DNA of 64,000 nucleotides from DASQFQ01 sp963730115. Its GTDB lineage: Bacteria > Actinomycetota > Thermoleophilia > Solirubrobacterales > Solirubrobacteraceae. The stretch is from assembly GCA_963730115.1 (NCBI GenBank), contig CAVSQM010000003.1, positions 50,309 through 114,308 of the forward strand. Reading direction: 5' to 3'. The position numbers and the translations under genes were made by a program. This document shows, piece by piece, positions 16,755 through 24,759 of the stretch. How positions within the stretch are numbered: the first letter of the stretch is position 1; each line of letters begins with the position of its first letter. The notes under the pieces are model-generated. The model saw only the letters and a list, made by a program, of their open reading frames with translations, was not told the origin of the DNA and searched no databases.

Positions 16755-17559
16755 CTAGCCGTTCCTGGAAACCGTCTTGACCAGCGGCAGGAGCACCGTG
16801 CGCGGCACGTAGCGCCCGCTCGTCGACACCGCCTTGTTGAGCACGCCCGGCACCACCGTGCGCTTGCCGGCGAGCATGCCCTCGACGGCCTGGCGGGCGA
16901 CGTCGTCCGACTCCATCCAGGTGAACCCGGGGAGCTTGGCGGCGGCGTCCTCCGCGCCCGCGCGCTGCTCGAACTCGGTCTTGGTGAAGCCCGGGCACAG
17001 CGAGGTGACCGACACGCCGGTGCCGCTCAGCTCGGAGTGCAGCGCCTCCGAGAACGAGTGCACGAACGCCTTGCTGGCCGCGTAGGTGGCGAAGCCGGGC
17101 AGCGGCTGGAACGCGGCGGTGGAGGCGACGTTGAGGACCGCGCCGGCGCCCTGGTCGACCATGCGGGGCAGGAAGGCGCCGGTCAGCTCGTGGAGCGCCT
17201 CGATGTTGACCTTCACCACGCTCGTCTCCTCCTCGAGGCTGTGGTCGAGGAAGTTGCCGAGGTTGCCGAAGCCGGCGTTGTTGCAGAGGCCGACCAGCTC
17301 GCGCTCGCCCGTCTGCAGCTGTCTTGATCAGGCGGCCGCGCGCGGCGGGGCTGCCGAGGTCGCAGGTCTCGACGTCGGCGACGATGTCGTGCGCCTCGCG
17401 CAGCTCGTCGGCGAGCTCCTCGAGCCGCTCGCGGCGGCGGGCGGTGAGCGTGACGTTGTAGCCGCGCTCGGCCAGCTGGCGGGCGAGATCGGCGCCGATG
17501 CCGGAGGAGGCGCCGGTGATCAGGACAGTCGAGCCGTAGGAAGGAGCTGGGAGAGGCAT
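16755..17559 (-). CDS. short-chain dehydrogenase/reductase, interrupted by one frameshift (~17322)
   Basis: Start MPLPAPSYGSTVLITGASSG at 17559 (an ATG at 17571 is also possible). The N-terminal ~80 residues contain the NAD(P) motif TGASSGIG. At about 17322 one extra base breaks the frame after GRLIK. In the shifted frame the SDR protein continues: QLQTGERELVGLCNNAGFGN, then NVAS...YAASK with the catalytic Ser/Tyr/Lys, and PGFTKTEF, ending at 16755. Both halves are perfectly conserved in type, so a sequencing error is likelier than decay. It resembles the DltE/YqjQ-like SDR group. It is divergent from the deacetylase-like gene, with only ~18 bp between starts. Confidence 0.75.
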
Positions 17560-17577
17560 GGCAGCATCCATACCCTC

Positions 17578-18568
17578 GTGGAGCTCTGGACTCACGACCG
17601 CTGGCGCTTCCCGCTCCCCCCGCGGCACCGCTTCCCGATCGACAAGTACCCGCTGCTGCGGGCGCGGATCCTCGAGGACGGGATCGCGCGCGCCGAGGAG
17701 ATCCACGAGACCGAGCCGGTGCCGTGGGCGGTGCTGGAGCGCGTGCACGACGCGGCGCTGCTGGCCCGCATCCGCGACGGCGAGCTGACCGTCCGCGAGC
17801 AGCGCGGGCTCGGGCTGCCGTGGTCGCCGGCGCTGGTCGAGCGCGGCCGGCGCGCCGTGGCAGGGACGCTGGCGGCCGCCCGGCACGCGCTGGAGCGCGG
17901 CGTCGCGATGAACCTCGGTGGCGGCACGCACCACGCGGGCCACGCGTTCGCACGCGGCTACTGCCTGTTCAACGACGTGGTCGCGACGCTCGGAGAGCTG
18001 CGGGCGGCCGGGGTCGCTCGAGCGCGCGCTGGTGATCGACTGCGACGTCCACCAGGGCGACGGCACCGCCGACCTCCTGGGCGGGGATCCGCACGCCTTC
18101 ACCGTGTCGCTGCACGGCGCGCGCAACTACCCCTTCCAGCGCGTGCCCTCCGACCTCGACGTCGACCTCGCGAGCGGCACCGGCGACGCCGACTACCTCG
18201 AGGCCCTCGACGGCGCTCTCGACGTCGCGCTCCGCCGCTGCACGCCCGACATCGCGTTCTATCTCGCGGGCGCCGACCCGTGGGAGGGCGACCGCCTCGG
18301 CCGCCTCGCGCTCACCAAGCCGGGCCTGCGCGAGCGCGACGAGCGCGTCCTCGACCGTCTGCTCGGCGCCGGCGCGCGCGTCTGCGTGGTGCTGGCCGGC
18401 GGCTACGCGGAGGACGTCCGCGACACCGTCGACATCAACGCGGCGACGGCGGCCGCGGTAGCCGCCCGAGCCGATGGAGGCGAGGGGAATCGAACCCCTA
18501 CCTCAGCCTTGCAAAGGCCGCGTGCTCCCGTTATCACTACGCCCCCTTCGGATGGGCCCTCAGGATAG
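17578..18568 (+). CDS. histone-deacetylase-family protein (class IV/HDAC11-like), interrupted by one frameshift (~18016)
   Basis: GTG at 17578 gives the family-typical start VELWTHDRWRFPLPPRHRFP. Zinc-hydrolase markers follow: NLGGGTHHAGHA, CLFNDVV, then, after one extra base at about 18016 moves the frame, VIDCDVHQGDGTADL (metal Asp/His) and YLAGADPWEGDRLG. GGYAEDVRDTVDIN marks the usual C-terminal end. After that the frame stays open through the antisense tRNA-Ala gene to 18568, so the last ~35 residues are suspect. Bacterial members deacetylate small amines or acyl-lysine; the substrate here is unknown. Confidence 0.72.
18475..18546 (-). tRNA. tRNA-Ala, anticodon UGC
   Basis: A 72-nt cloverleaf on the minus strand. 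The acceptor stem GGGGGCG/CGCCUCC contains the G3:U70 pair that marks alanine tRNAs. The anticodon arm is CGGCC-UUUGCAA-GGCUG with anticodon UGC, the T-arm has GGUUCGAUUCC, and the discriminator is A. The 3' CCA is not encoded. It is divergent from the glutamate dehydrogenase gene; a TATCCT on the minus strand at 18562-18567 may be its -10 box. It lies antisense inside the open frame that ends the deacetylase-like gene. Confidence 0.95.
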
Positions 18569-18577
18569 TTGCGCCCG

Positions 18578-18583
18578 TAGGAT
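18578..18583 (+). promoter_or_regulatory. leaderless -10 element (TAGGAT) for glutamate dehydrogenase
   Basis: TAGGAT ends six bases before ATG at 18590. Confidence 0.4.
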
Positions 18584-18589
18584 CGGACG

Positions 18590-19837
18590 ATGCCCGCCGA
18601 GGTCTCCAACTACGAGATCGTCAACCACTGGTTCGACCTCGCCGCGGACCGGATGGAGCTGCGCGACGACATCCGCGCGGTCATGCGCAGCTCGTACCGC
18701 GAGGTCCAGGTGCAGATCCCGGTCATGCTCGGCGACGGGAAGATCCACGTGTTCAGCGGCTTCCGCGTCCAGCACAACGGCGCCCGCGGGCCGTACAAGG
18801 GCGGGATCCGCTACCACCCCGAGGTCGACCTCGACGAGGTGCGCGCGCTCGCCACGCTGATGACGTGGAAGACGGCCGTCGTGGACATCCCGTTCGGTGG
18901 CGCCAAGGGGGGCGTCAACTGCGACGCGACCGCGCTCGACGAGGCCGAGCGGCAGCAGGTGACCCGCAGCTTCATCGACAAGATCGAGAAGGTGCTCGGC
19001 CCGCAGCGCGACATCCCCGCGCCGGACGTCGGGACCAACGCCCAGACGATGGCGTGGATGATGGACGAGTACGGCAAGCTGCACGGCCACACCCCGGCGA
19101 TCGTGACGGGCAAGCCGATCTCGCTCGAGGGCTCCTACGGGCGCGAGGCGGCCACCGGCCGCGGCATCGTCCACATGTTCCGCGAAGCCGCGCCGGCGCT
19201 CGGCCTGCAGCCGGCCGAGTGCCGCGCCGTGCTCCAGGGCTGCGGCAACGTCGGCTCGTGGACGGCGCGCATCCTGGCCCAGCTCGGCGTCACGGTGATC
19301 GGCGTCTCCGACGCGTTCGGCGCCATCCACGCCGAGGAGGGGCTCGACCCCGAGGCGCTCACCCGGCACGTGGCCGAGGGCGGCAAGGTCGGCGAGTTCG
19401 ACGGCGGCGAGCCGATCACGCCCGACGAGCTGCTCGCCCTCGAGTGCGAGGTGTTCATCCCCGCGGCGCTCGGCGGCATGATCCACGCCGAGAACGCCGG
19501 CCTCATGAACACGCGCATCGTGGTCGAGGGCGCCAACTCCCCGACCACGCCCAAGGCCGACGAGATCCTCGCCGACAAGGGCGTGCACGTCGTGCCCGAC
19601 GTGATGGCAAACGCCGGGGGCGTCGTCGTCTCCTACTTCGAGTGGGTGCAGAACCTCCAGCACTTCCGCTGGGACGAGCGCGAGGTCAACGAGAAGCTCG
19701 GAGCGATCATGCGCCGCACCTACCGCGAGGTCGCCGCCCGCGCGAGCGAGGACGAGGTGCCGATGCGCGTCGCCGCCTACCAGACGGGCATCGAGCGGGT
19801 GGTGGAGGCCGCGCAGACGCGCGGCTACATCGGGTAA
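18590..19837 (+). CDS. gdhA: glutamate dehydrogenase (Glu/Leu/Phe/Val dehydrogenase family)
   Basis: 415 aa, the length of hexameric small-type glutamate dehydrogenases. It interconverts glutamate and 2-oxoglutarate plus ammonia with NAD(P). The substrate-binding region GPYKGGIRYHPEVDLDEV is at about 66-83, the active-site block PFGGAKGGV near 102-110, and the dinucleotide loop LQGCGNVGSWTA near 217-228. The C-terminus ANAGGVVVSYFEWVQNL is characteristic. The start follows TAGGAT by six bases, so the mRNA may be leaderless. A strong hairpin follows the stop. Glutamate is the best substrate guess; leucine or valine is less likely. Confidence 0.93.
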   Translation: MPAEVSNYEIVNHWFDLAADRMELRDDIRAVMRSSYREVQVQIPVMLGDGKIHVFSGFRVQHNGARGPYKGGIRYHPEVDLDEVRALATLMTWKTAVVDIPFGGAKGGVNCDATALDEAERQQVTRSFIDKIEKVLGPQRDIPAPDVGTNAQTMAWMMDEYGKLHGHTPAIVTGKPISLEGSYGREAATGRGIVHMFREAAPALGLQPAECRAVLQGCGNVGSWTARILAQLGVTVIGVSDAFGAIHAEEGLDPEALTRHVAEGGKVGEFDGGEPITPDELLALECEVFIPAALGGMIHAENAGLMNTRIVVEGANSPTTPKADEILADKGVHVVPDVMANAGGVVVSYFEWVQNLQHFRWDEREVNEKLGAIMRRTYREVAARASEDEVPMRVAAYQTGIERVVEAAQTRGYIG

Positions 19838-19847
19838 CCGAGCCCGC

Positions 19848-19876
19848 GGGCCGCGCGACCAGAGGTCACGCGGCCC
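19848..19876. terminator. strong hairpin after glutamate dehydrogenase
   Basis: The 13-bp stem GGGCCGCGCGACC / GGTCACGCGGCCC has one mismatch and loop AGA. It starts 10 bases after the gdhA stop. There is no following T-run, as is common for GC-rich actinobacterial terminators. The rest of 19877-20079 shows no gene. Confidence 0.6.
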
Positions 19877-20079
19877 GGGACCCGAAGCCGGCCGCTGCGA
19901 AGGCTCGCCCCGGGGCAGGAGGGATACCTAGTCGCGTATGTGGTCCGGCATGGTGCCTCGTCCGGGAGAGTCGAGGCTCCGGCCGCCCGGTCCGTTCCCG
20001 TCCAGAGGTGGCCGGGGCGGCCTGAGCATCTGATCGGCAGGAGAGGCGTGCCTCAACACCCCTTCCTGCAACAAATCGG

Positions 20080-20982
20080 TCAGGTGTCCAGAAGGTGGAC
20101 GGTGCCCTCGGCGAGGACCACGGCCTCGCCGCCCACGCGGACACGGTCGCCCTCGACCTCTGCGACCAGGCGGCTCGGGCGCCCCATCTCGGCGCCCTGG
20201 TCGATCTCGATCCGCTGCGCGCCGGTGCGTGCCGCGACGTGGGCGCACAGCGGCCCGACCGCGGAGCCGGTCGCCGGGTCCTCGCCCATCTCCGAGGAGC
20301 GCATGAACGAGCGGGCTCGAGCCGTGCCCGCCTCCGGGTCGACGGCCGCCAGGTAGAGCACGATCGCGTCGTGGTCGGCCAGCACCCGGCCGATGCGGTC
20401 GTAGGCGGGCAAGACGCGGCGCAGCGCGGCGGCGTCGCGGACGCAGGCGACGACCTGCGGGACGCCGGTCGAGACGACCTGGCACGGCAGCGCCGGGTCG
20501 GCCTCAGAGCCGTCGAGGCCCACCAGCCCGAGGATCTCGTCGGGGTCGAGCTCCGGCCCGTACTCGGGCGGCTCCTGCAGCATCGAGACAGTCGCCAGCA
20601 GCCCGTCGAGTGAGACGTCGATCGCCTGCTCGCCCGGCTGCGTGCGCTGAACGTACGTCACCTGCGACTCACCGCGCGCCCGCGCGACCGCCACCCCGGC
20701 GCCGAGCGATGGATGGCCCGCGAAGGGGATCTCTCCGCCCATCGTCCAGATCCGCAGCCGGTAGTCGGCGGATCCCTCGGCGCTCTGGACGAACGCGGTC
20801 TCCGACAGCCGCGTCTCGCGCGCGAAGGCGTGCATGGTCGCGTCGGAGAGCGGATCGGCATCGTGCACGACCGCGAGCCCGTTGCCGGCCAGCGGCCGGT
20901 CGGTGAAGACGTCGAGCAGCGTGTAAGGGTGCGCGGCTATCGGTCGAGGTCGAAGTCGCGCGGCGGCTTCTGCTCGAACCAC
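20080..20982 (-). CDS. PhzF-family isomerase-like protein
   Basis: About 286-300 aa. Family blocks are clear: YTLLDVFTDRPLAGNGLAVV at the N-terminus, the catalytic-Glu segment RLSETAFVQ, GGEIPFAGHPSLGAG, and EDPATGSAVGPL in the C-terminal half. PhzF proteins are two-lobed epimerase/isomerase-like enzymes; most have unknown substrates. The start is uncertain: the natural N-terminus (residues IAAHPYTLL) has no ATG/GTG/TTG, only ATA at 20940, so GTG at 20982 is the nearest usable start. It overlaps the upstream acidic-protein gene by 46 nt. A base error near 20940 would also explain this. Confidence 0.8.
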   Translation of the reverse strand: MVRAEAAARLRPRPIAAHPYTLLDVFTDRPLAGNGLAVVHDADPLSDATMHAFARETRLSETAFVQSAEGSADYRLRIWTMGGEIPFAGHPSLGAGVAVARARGESQVTYVQRTQPGEQAIDVSLDGLLATVSMLQEPPEYGPELDPDEILGLVGLDGSEADPALPCQVVSTGVPQVVACVRDAAALRRVLPAYDRIGRVLADHDAIVLYLAAVDPEAGTARARSFMRSSEMGEDPATGSAVGPLCAHVAARTGAQRIEIDQGAEMGRPSRLVAEVEGDRVRVGGEAVVLAEGTVHLLDT

Positions 20983-21374
20983 AGCCGGTCGTGCTCCGGC
21001 GTCTCCTGGAGGAACTCGGGCGTCTCCTCCAGCACGTCCTCGCCCTCGGGGGCGGGGGACCGTGGTTCGGGCTCGGGCTCCGGCTCCGGCGCGTACTCCA
21101 CCGTCGGCTGGTCGAGCGGGATCTCGGCCTCGGCGTCGGGCTCGGGTTCCGGCTCGGGCTCGGGTTCCGGCTCTGCGGCCTCGGGCTCGTCGAGCTCGGG
21201 CTCCACGAGCTCGGGCTCGTCCGGCGCCGCGTCTGCGGGCGCCGCGGCGAACTCGGCGCGCTGCTGAGGCGCGCCCAGCGCCTCGTTCTCCTGTCGCGAG
21301 ATCTCCTCGGCGTCGGCGCCCCTGCGGCGCTTGAGCTCGAGGTGCTCCCGGATGGCGTCGTCGAGCAAGCCCAT
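20937..21374 (-). CDS. acidic Pro-Glu-repeat protein, 145 aa, unknown function
   Basis: Start MGLLDDAIREHLELKRRRGAD at 21374, a short amphipathic helix rich in charge. Residues ~60-120 are low-complexity acidic repeats (PEPEPEPEP, EPELDEPEAAEPEP). The C-terminus ETPEHDRLWFEQKPPRDFDLDR looks like a conserved short motif. The actinobacterial pattern of a helical start, a disordered acidic middle and an aromatic/basic C-terminus suggests a scaffold or binding peptide, but I cannot name a family. It sits between the hairpin array and the PhzF-like gene on the same strand. Confidence 0.6.
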   Translation of the reverse strand: MGLLDDAIREHLELKRRRGADAEEISRQENEALGAPQQRAEFAAAPADAAPDEPELVEPELDEPEAAEPEPEPEPEPEPDAEAEIPLDQPTVEYAPEPEPEPEPRSPAPEGEDVLEETPEFLQETPEHDRLWFEQKPPRDFDLDR

Positions 21375-21396
21375 CTCGCGACAGTCGGCTCGGCGC

Positions 21397-21590
21397 GGAG
21401 CGGGTCGGCTCGGGCTCCTGGCTCCGGACGGGGCTACTCCGCACGGAGCGGGTCGGCTCGGGCCCTGCTCCGGACGGGGCTACTCCGCACGGAGCGGGTC
21501 GGCTCGGGCCCTGCTCCGGACGGGGTCCGCACGGAGCGGGTCGGCTCGGGCCCGCTCCGGACGGGGCTACTCCGCACGGACCGTCCGGTT
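21397..21590. repeat. tandem array of four 42-48 bp hairpin-forming units
   Basis: The core GGAGCGGGTCGGCTCGGG recurs at 21397, 21445, 21491 and 21533, so the spacings are 48, 46 and 42 bp. Between cores lies GCTCCGGACGGGGCTACTCCG, which folds back on the following CGGAGC. Each unit can form a nested stem with loop CTA. The last unit runs into the final codons and stop of the GGDEF gene (stop at 21567), so the array looks like repeated duplication of that gene's 3' end. It fills almost the whole gap to the acidic-protein gene. Confidence 0.8.
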
Positions 21591-23432
21591 CTTCCCGGAG
21601 CGCTTGGCGCGGTACAGCGCGGCGTCCGCCGCCGCCACGAGCGCGTCCTTGTCGACCTCGCCGTCGTCGCGCTCAAGCGCCGCGGCGCCGAACGACGCGG
21701 TCACCTTGAGCGTCCCGCCACCCTCGATCAGCGGCAGCTCGAGCGACTCGATCGCGTGCCGGACGCGCTCGGCGAAGTTGAAGGCGCCGTCGAGGTCGGT
21801 GCCGGGCAGCGCGACGGCCATCTCCTCGCCGCCGTAGCGGGCGGGCTCGTCGATCTCGCGCGAGGACTCCCGCAGCACCCGCGCCACCTCGCGCAGCACG
21901 AGGTCGCCCTGCATGTGGCCGTAGGTGTCGTTGACCCGCTTGAAGTTGTCGATGTCGAGCATGATCAGGCCCATGTCGCCGCCGAAGCGCTTGGCGCGCT
22001 CGACCTCCTGGAACATGACCTCCTGGAAGCGGCGGTGGTTGAACAGGCCGGTGAGCTCGTCGGTGACCGCCTGGCGCTGGACGGTCTCGTGCAGGTCGAC
22101 GTTCTCGATCGAGACGCCCGCCTGCCGCGAGAGGTAGGTGAACAGCTCGCGCTCGCCGTCGGTGAAGCCGCGGCCGGCGCGGGCGACGGTCAGCATGCCG
22201 AGGATGCGGCCGCCCTCCTGGGCCCGCAGCGGGTGCGAGAGCGCGAACGAGCCGGCCACCTCGGTCTCGACGATCTTCTCGACGTCGAGCGCGGCGGCCT
22301 CGGTGGCGGAGATCGCGTGGCGGTGGCGGTCGACGTCACCCTCGCCCGCCACCTGCTCGAAGTGCCCGGACGACCCGGCCCGCAACGCCGCGCGGCCGCA
22401 GTCGGCGCCGACGCCGTCGACGGCGGTCTGCACGACGATCTCGAGCACCGCGTCGCGGTCGAGGCCCTTGGCGAACGACTGGCCGACGCGGCGGATCGCC
22501 TCGCGCAGGCGCGCGCGCTCGAGCTGCAGCTCGTCGAGCCGGCCCTCGAGCTCCCGCGCCATCGTGTTGAACTCGGTGCCGAGCTGGGCGAACTCGTCGT
22601 TGCCCTCGGTGGGAACCTCGACGGTGAAGTCGCCCGCGGCCATCCGGCGCGCGGCCTGGAGCAGGCGGTCGATCTGCGCCTGCAGCGAGCGCGAGACGGT
22701 GATCGCGAACGCGAACGCGGCGATCAGCGCGGCGGCGAGGATCGCGATCACCTCGAGCGAGGAGCCGCCGAGCCCGCCCTCGCCGGGAGCGGCGAGCAGC
22801 CGGACCTGGACGCGCCCGCCGTCGAAGCCCGGGCCGTTGAAGCCGGTGACGCGCAGCTCGCGATCACCGATCTTGACGTCGCCCCGCTCGGGCAGGCGCC
22901 GGGCGCCGGCGCCGGGCAGCGTCGTGACGACCATGCCCGGCCCGGACCTGACCACCACTTCGGTGCCGGTGACGCGCTCGACGAGCTCCGCGAACGCCTG
23001 CGCGCTGATCGCCGACAGCGTGAGCACGCCTGCGGTCTCCCCCTCGGCGTCGATCAGCCGCGTGCGGGCGGGCGCGAGCGCGTCGCCGCGGCCGGTCTCG
23101 AACTGCCCCGCGCTCCCGAGCGCCATGGTCCCACGGGCGACCTCCTCCTCGCGAGCGAGCTCGTCGAACCGGCTCTGGATCGCGTCGCGGTCGCCGCTCT
23201 GGATCGCCTGCGCGAGCTCAGGGTCGCGCGCGATCACGCGCGCGGATGCCTCGGCCTTGTCCTGGTACTCGCGGAACAGCCCGGAGGCGGAGCGCTGCGC
23301 CTCCGACAGGCGGGCGTCGGTCTTGCCCTGCTCGGAGTCCGAGGCGAGCACGAACCCGACCGCGGCGACCACGATCATCGGCAGGATGACCAGGACGATG
23401 AAGAAGACGGTGAGTCGGTTGCGGAAGCTCAT
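21567..23432 (-). CDS. membrane-bound diguanylate cyclase (HAMP-GAF-GGDEF)
   Basis: 621 aa from ATG 23432 (a GTG is at 23435). An N-terminal helix (VFFIVLVILPMIVVAAVGFVL) is followed by an extracytoplasmic sensor region (~30-220), a second helix (LEVIAILAAALIAAFAFAITV), HAMP (~245-300), a coiled helix, GAF (~320-445) and GGDEF (~455-618). The active-site motif is GGEEM in RYGGEEMAV, an accepted GG(D/E)EF variant. A product-inhibition site RxxD (REID) lies five residues upstream. It should make cyclic-di-GMP from two GTP. Together with the two HD-GYP/LuxR genes it gives this region both making and sensing or breaking of the messenger. Confidence 0.92.
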   Translation of the reverse strand: MSFRNRLTVFFIVLVILPMIVVAAVGFVLASDSEQGKTDARLSEAQRSASGLFREYQDKAEASARVIARDPELAQAIQSGDRDAIQSRFDELAREEEVARGTMALGSAGQFETGRGDALAPARTRLIDAEGETAGVLTLSAISAQAFAELVERVTGTEVVVRSGPGMVVTTLPGAGARRLPERGDVKIGDRELRVTGFNGPGFDGGRVQVRLLAAPGEGGLGGSSLEVIAILAAALIAAFAFAITVSRSLQAQIDRLLQAARRMAAGDFTVEVPTEGNDEFAQLGTEFNTMARELEGRLDELQLERARLREAIRRVGQSFAKGLDRDAVLEIVVQTAVDGVGADCGRAALRAGSSGHFEQVAGEGDVDRHRHAISATEAAALDVEKIVETEVAGSFALSHPLRAQEGGRILGMLTVARAGRGFTDGERELFTYLSRQAGVSIENVDLHETVQRQAVTDELTGLFNHRRFQEVMFQEVERAKRFGGDMGLIMLDIDNFKRVNDTYGHMQGDLVLREVARVLRESSREIDEPARYGGEEMAVALPGTDLDGAFNFAERVRHAIESLELPLIEGGGTLKVTASFGAAALERDDGEVDKDALVAAADAALYRAKRSGKNRTVRAE

Positions 23433-23482
23433 CACGGCACCGGGCGACCGGCCAGCCTAGCCGCGCCACGGCTACAATCGGC

Positions 23483-23510
23483 CCGACACCGACCCACCGT
23501 TAGGTACGGT
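23483..23510 (+). promoter_or_regulatory. tRNA-Ala(CGC) promoter candidate
   Basis: CCGACA (23483-23488), 16 bp, then TACGGT (23505-23510), 11 bp before the mature tRNA 5' end. A second -10-like hexamer TACAAT lies at 23473-23478. Confidence 0.4.
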
Positions 23511-23521
23511 CGTCCATTCCC

Positions 23522-23594
23522 GGGGCTATAGCTCAGTTGGGAGAGCGCCTGGATCGCACCCAGGAGGTCGGGGGTTCGAGTCCCCCTAGCTCCA
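23522..23594 (+). tRNA. tRNA-Ala, anticodon CGC
   Basis: A 73-nt cloverleaf: acceptor GGGGCUA/UAGCUCC with the alanine G3:U70 pair, D-arm AGCUCAGUUGGGAGAGC, anticodon arm CCUGG-AUCGCAC-CCAGG with anticodon CGC, T-arm GGGGGUUCGAGUCCCCC, discriminator A. CCA is not encoded. It reads the GCG codon, which is abundant in such GC-rich genes. Confidence 0.96.
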
Positions 23595-23596
23595 CT

Positions 23597-23760
23597 GCTC
23601 GGGAACTATTTCACCGCCGCGGCGCAAGGGCCTTCAGCGGCTTGTTCCGCCCGGCGTAGAAGGTTCGGATAACCGAACCGCAAGCGGAGGCTCGCCGCAC
23701 CCTGGGAAGCCTGGAGACCGCCTGTAGCGGGTGCGGGCCGCCTGGGACTATCGGTTCCCT
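23597..23760 (+). ncRNA. possible structured RNA between tRNA-Ala and the sigma-factor gene
   Basis: A 195-bp gap holds nested inverted repeats: an outer pair GGGAAC (about 23601) with GTTCCC (about 23754), an inner perfect hairpin GGTTCGG-ATAA-CCGAACC (23662-23679), and an 8-bp stem CCGCACCC (23695-23702) with GGGTGCGG (23729-23736). A C-rich pyrimidine tract follows (23756-23788). It could be a small RNA co-transcribed with the tRNA, or a structured 5' leader of the sigma-factor gene. I could not match it to SRP RNA, RNase P RNA or tmRNA by their core motifs. Confidence 0.3.
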
Positions 23761-23789
23761 CCCCCCTCCCCCTGCACCGCACCCCCCTT

Positions 23790-24299
23790 ATGCCCCGACG
23801 CCTTGATCCCGAGGCGGCGATCGGACACCTGGATCGGCTCTACGCCGCCGCCCGTGCTCTCAGCGGCGACCCCCATCTCGCTGAAGACCTCGTCCAGGAC
23901 ACCTACGCCGCCGTCCTCTCACGCCCACGCTGGCTCAGCGGCAGCGACGAGCTGGGCTACCTGCTCCGCGCCCTGCGCAACCGCTGGCGCGACGAGCTGC
24001 GCACCCGTGCGCGGCGCCCGCAGCCGGCCTCGCTCGACGACGACAGCACCGAGCTGCCGCGCGCCGTCACCCCCGCTCCCGACGCCGTGCTCGACGGCCG
24101 CGCCGTACTCGACGTGGTCCACCAGCTCAGCAGCCCGTACCGCGAGACGCTCGTCGCCATCGACGTCCTCGGCCTCTCCTACGCCGAGGGCAGCAAGGCG
24201 CTCGGCGTCCCGACCGGCACGGTCATGAGCCGCCTGCACCGCGGCCGCGCGAAGGTCGCCGAGCGGCTGCGCGCGCTGGAGCTCGCGCCCGCCTCCTGA
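23790..24299 (+). CDS. ECF-type RNA polymerase sigma factor
   Basis: 169 aa. Region 2 is at about 14-85 (YAAARALSGDPHLAEDLVQDTYAAVL, LLRALRNRWRDELR) and region 4 at about 110-165 (LVAIDVLGLSYAEGSKALGVPTGTVMSRLHRGRAKVAERL). A Pro/Asp linker joins them. No anti-sigma gene is adjacent: the next genes encode AraC- and VOC-type proteins, so control may be transcriptional or through a distant partner. A long C-rich leader with possible RNA structure precedes the ATG. Confidence 0.9.
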   Translation: MPRRLDPEAAIGHLDRLYAAARALSGDPHLAEDLVQDTYAAVLSRPRWLSGSDELGYLLRALRNRWRDELRTRARRPQPASLDDDSTELPRAVTPAPDAVLDGRAVLDVVHQLSSPYRETLVAIDVLGLSYAEGSKALGVPTGTVMSRLHRGRAKVAERLRALELAPAS

Positions 24300-24312
24300 G
24301 AACATCGGGCGC

Positions 24313-24759
24313 GTGCCGAGCGCGCGCGACCCGATCCCCGCCTACGTCCATCTGCTGCGGGCCCGCGACCTGATCGACCGGGCCTACGGCGAGCCGCTCG
24401 ACGTGCCCGCGCTCGCACGCGAGGCGTTCGCGTCGGAGGCGCACTTCATCCGCTCCTTCCGGGCCGCGTTCGGCGAGCCGCCGCACCGCTACCTGCAGCG
24501 GCGGCGGGTCGAGCGCGCCAAGGAGCTGCTGCGCGCGACCGACGAGTCGGTGACCGAGATCTCGCTGCGCGTGGGCTTCCGCAGCCTCGGCACGTTCAGC
24601 CGCACGTTCCGCTCGCTGGCCGGCGAGTCGCCCAGCGGCTACCGCGCCGCCTGGCGGGCGCGCGGGAAGCCCGTGGTCCCGTACTGCCACACGCTGATGT
24701 GGGACACAGCAGTTCCGGAGAAGCCGGAAGGGCGGGGCGGCGGTAGCGTCGCCGCATGA
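24313..24759 (+). CDS. AraC-family DNA-binding protein
   Basis: 148 aa, GTG start 13 bases after the sigma-factor stop. It consists almost only of the AraC double helix-turn-helix (LDVPALAREAFASEAHFIRSF and TEISLRVGFRSLGTFSRTF), with no N-terminal sugar/ligand-binding domain. A short C-terminal tail (RARGKPVVPYCHTLMWDTAV) follows. Its stop overlaps the ATG of the VOC gene, so it probably regulates or senses together with that protein. This AraC-plus-VOC arrangement is a common bacterial pair. Confidence 0.9.
   Translation: MPSARDPIPAYVHLLRARDLIDRAYGEPLDVPALAREAFASEAHFIRSFRAAFGEPPHRYLQRRRVERAKELLRATDESVTEISLRVGFRSLGTFSRTFRSLAGESPSGYRAAWRARGKPVVPYCHTLMWDTAVPEKPEGRGGGSVAA
24744..24749 (+). promoter_or_regulatory. 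-10 candidate (TAGCGT) for the VOC gene
   Basis: TAGCGT ends six bases before ATG at 24756, inside the end of the AraC-type gene. Confidence 0.35.

Noticed and set aside
14383..16758. 790-codon plus-strand open frame
   Set aside because: It is antisense to the hydrolase and HD-GYP/LuxR paralogue 2, both of which have clear motifs; the plus-strand product is low-complexity Arg/Gly/Val.
19866..20485. Minus-strand frames in the gap after glutamate dehydrogenase
   Set aside because: They overlap the terminator or the PhzF-like gene out of frame and show no conserved motif.
21397..21590. Repeats considered as a CRISPR array
   Set aside because: The units are contiguous tandem copies without unique spacers of constant length, and no cas genes are present.
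23522..23594. tRNA-Ala(CGC) as an integration (att) site
   Set aside because: No second copy of the tRNA 3' end and no integrase are found in the window.
23756..23788. C-rich tract considered as a 6C-type small RNA
   Set aside because: The C-runs are not held in the loops of two stems as that RNA family requires; no flanking complementarity was found.
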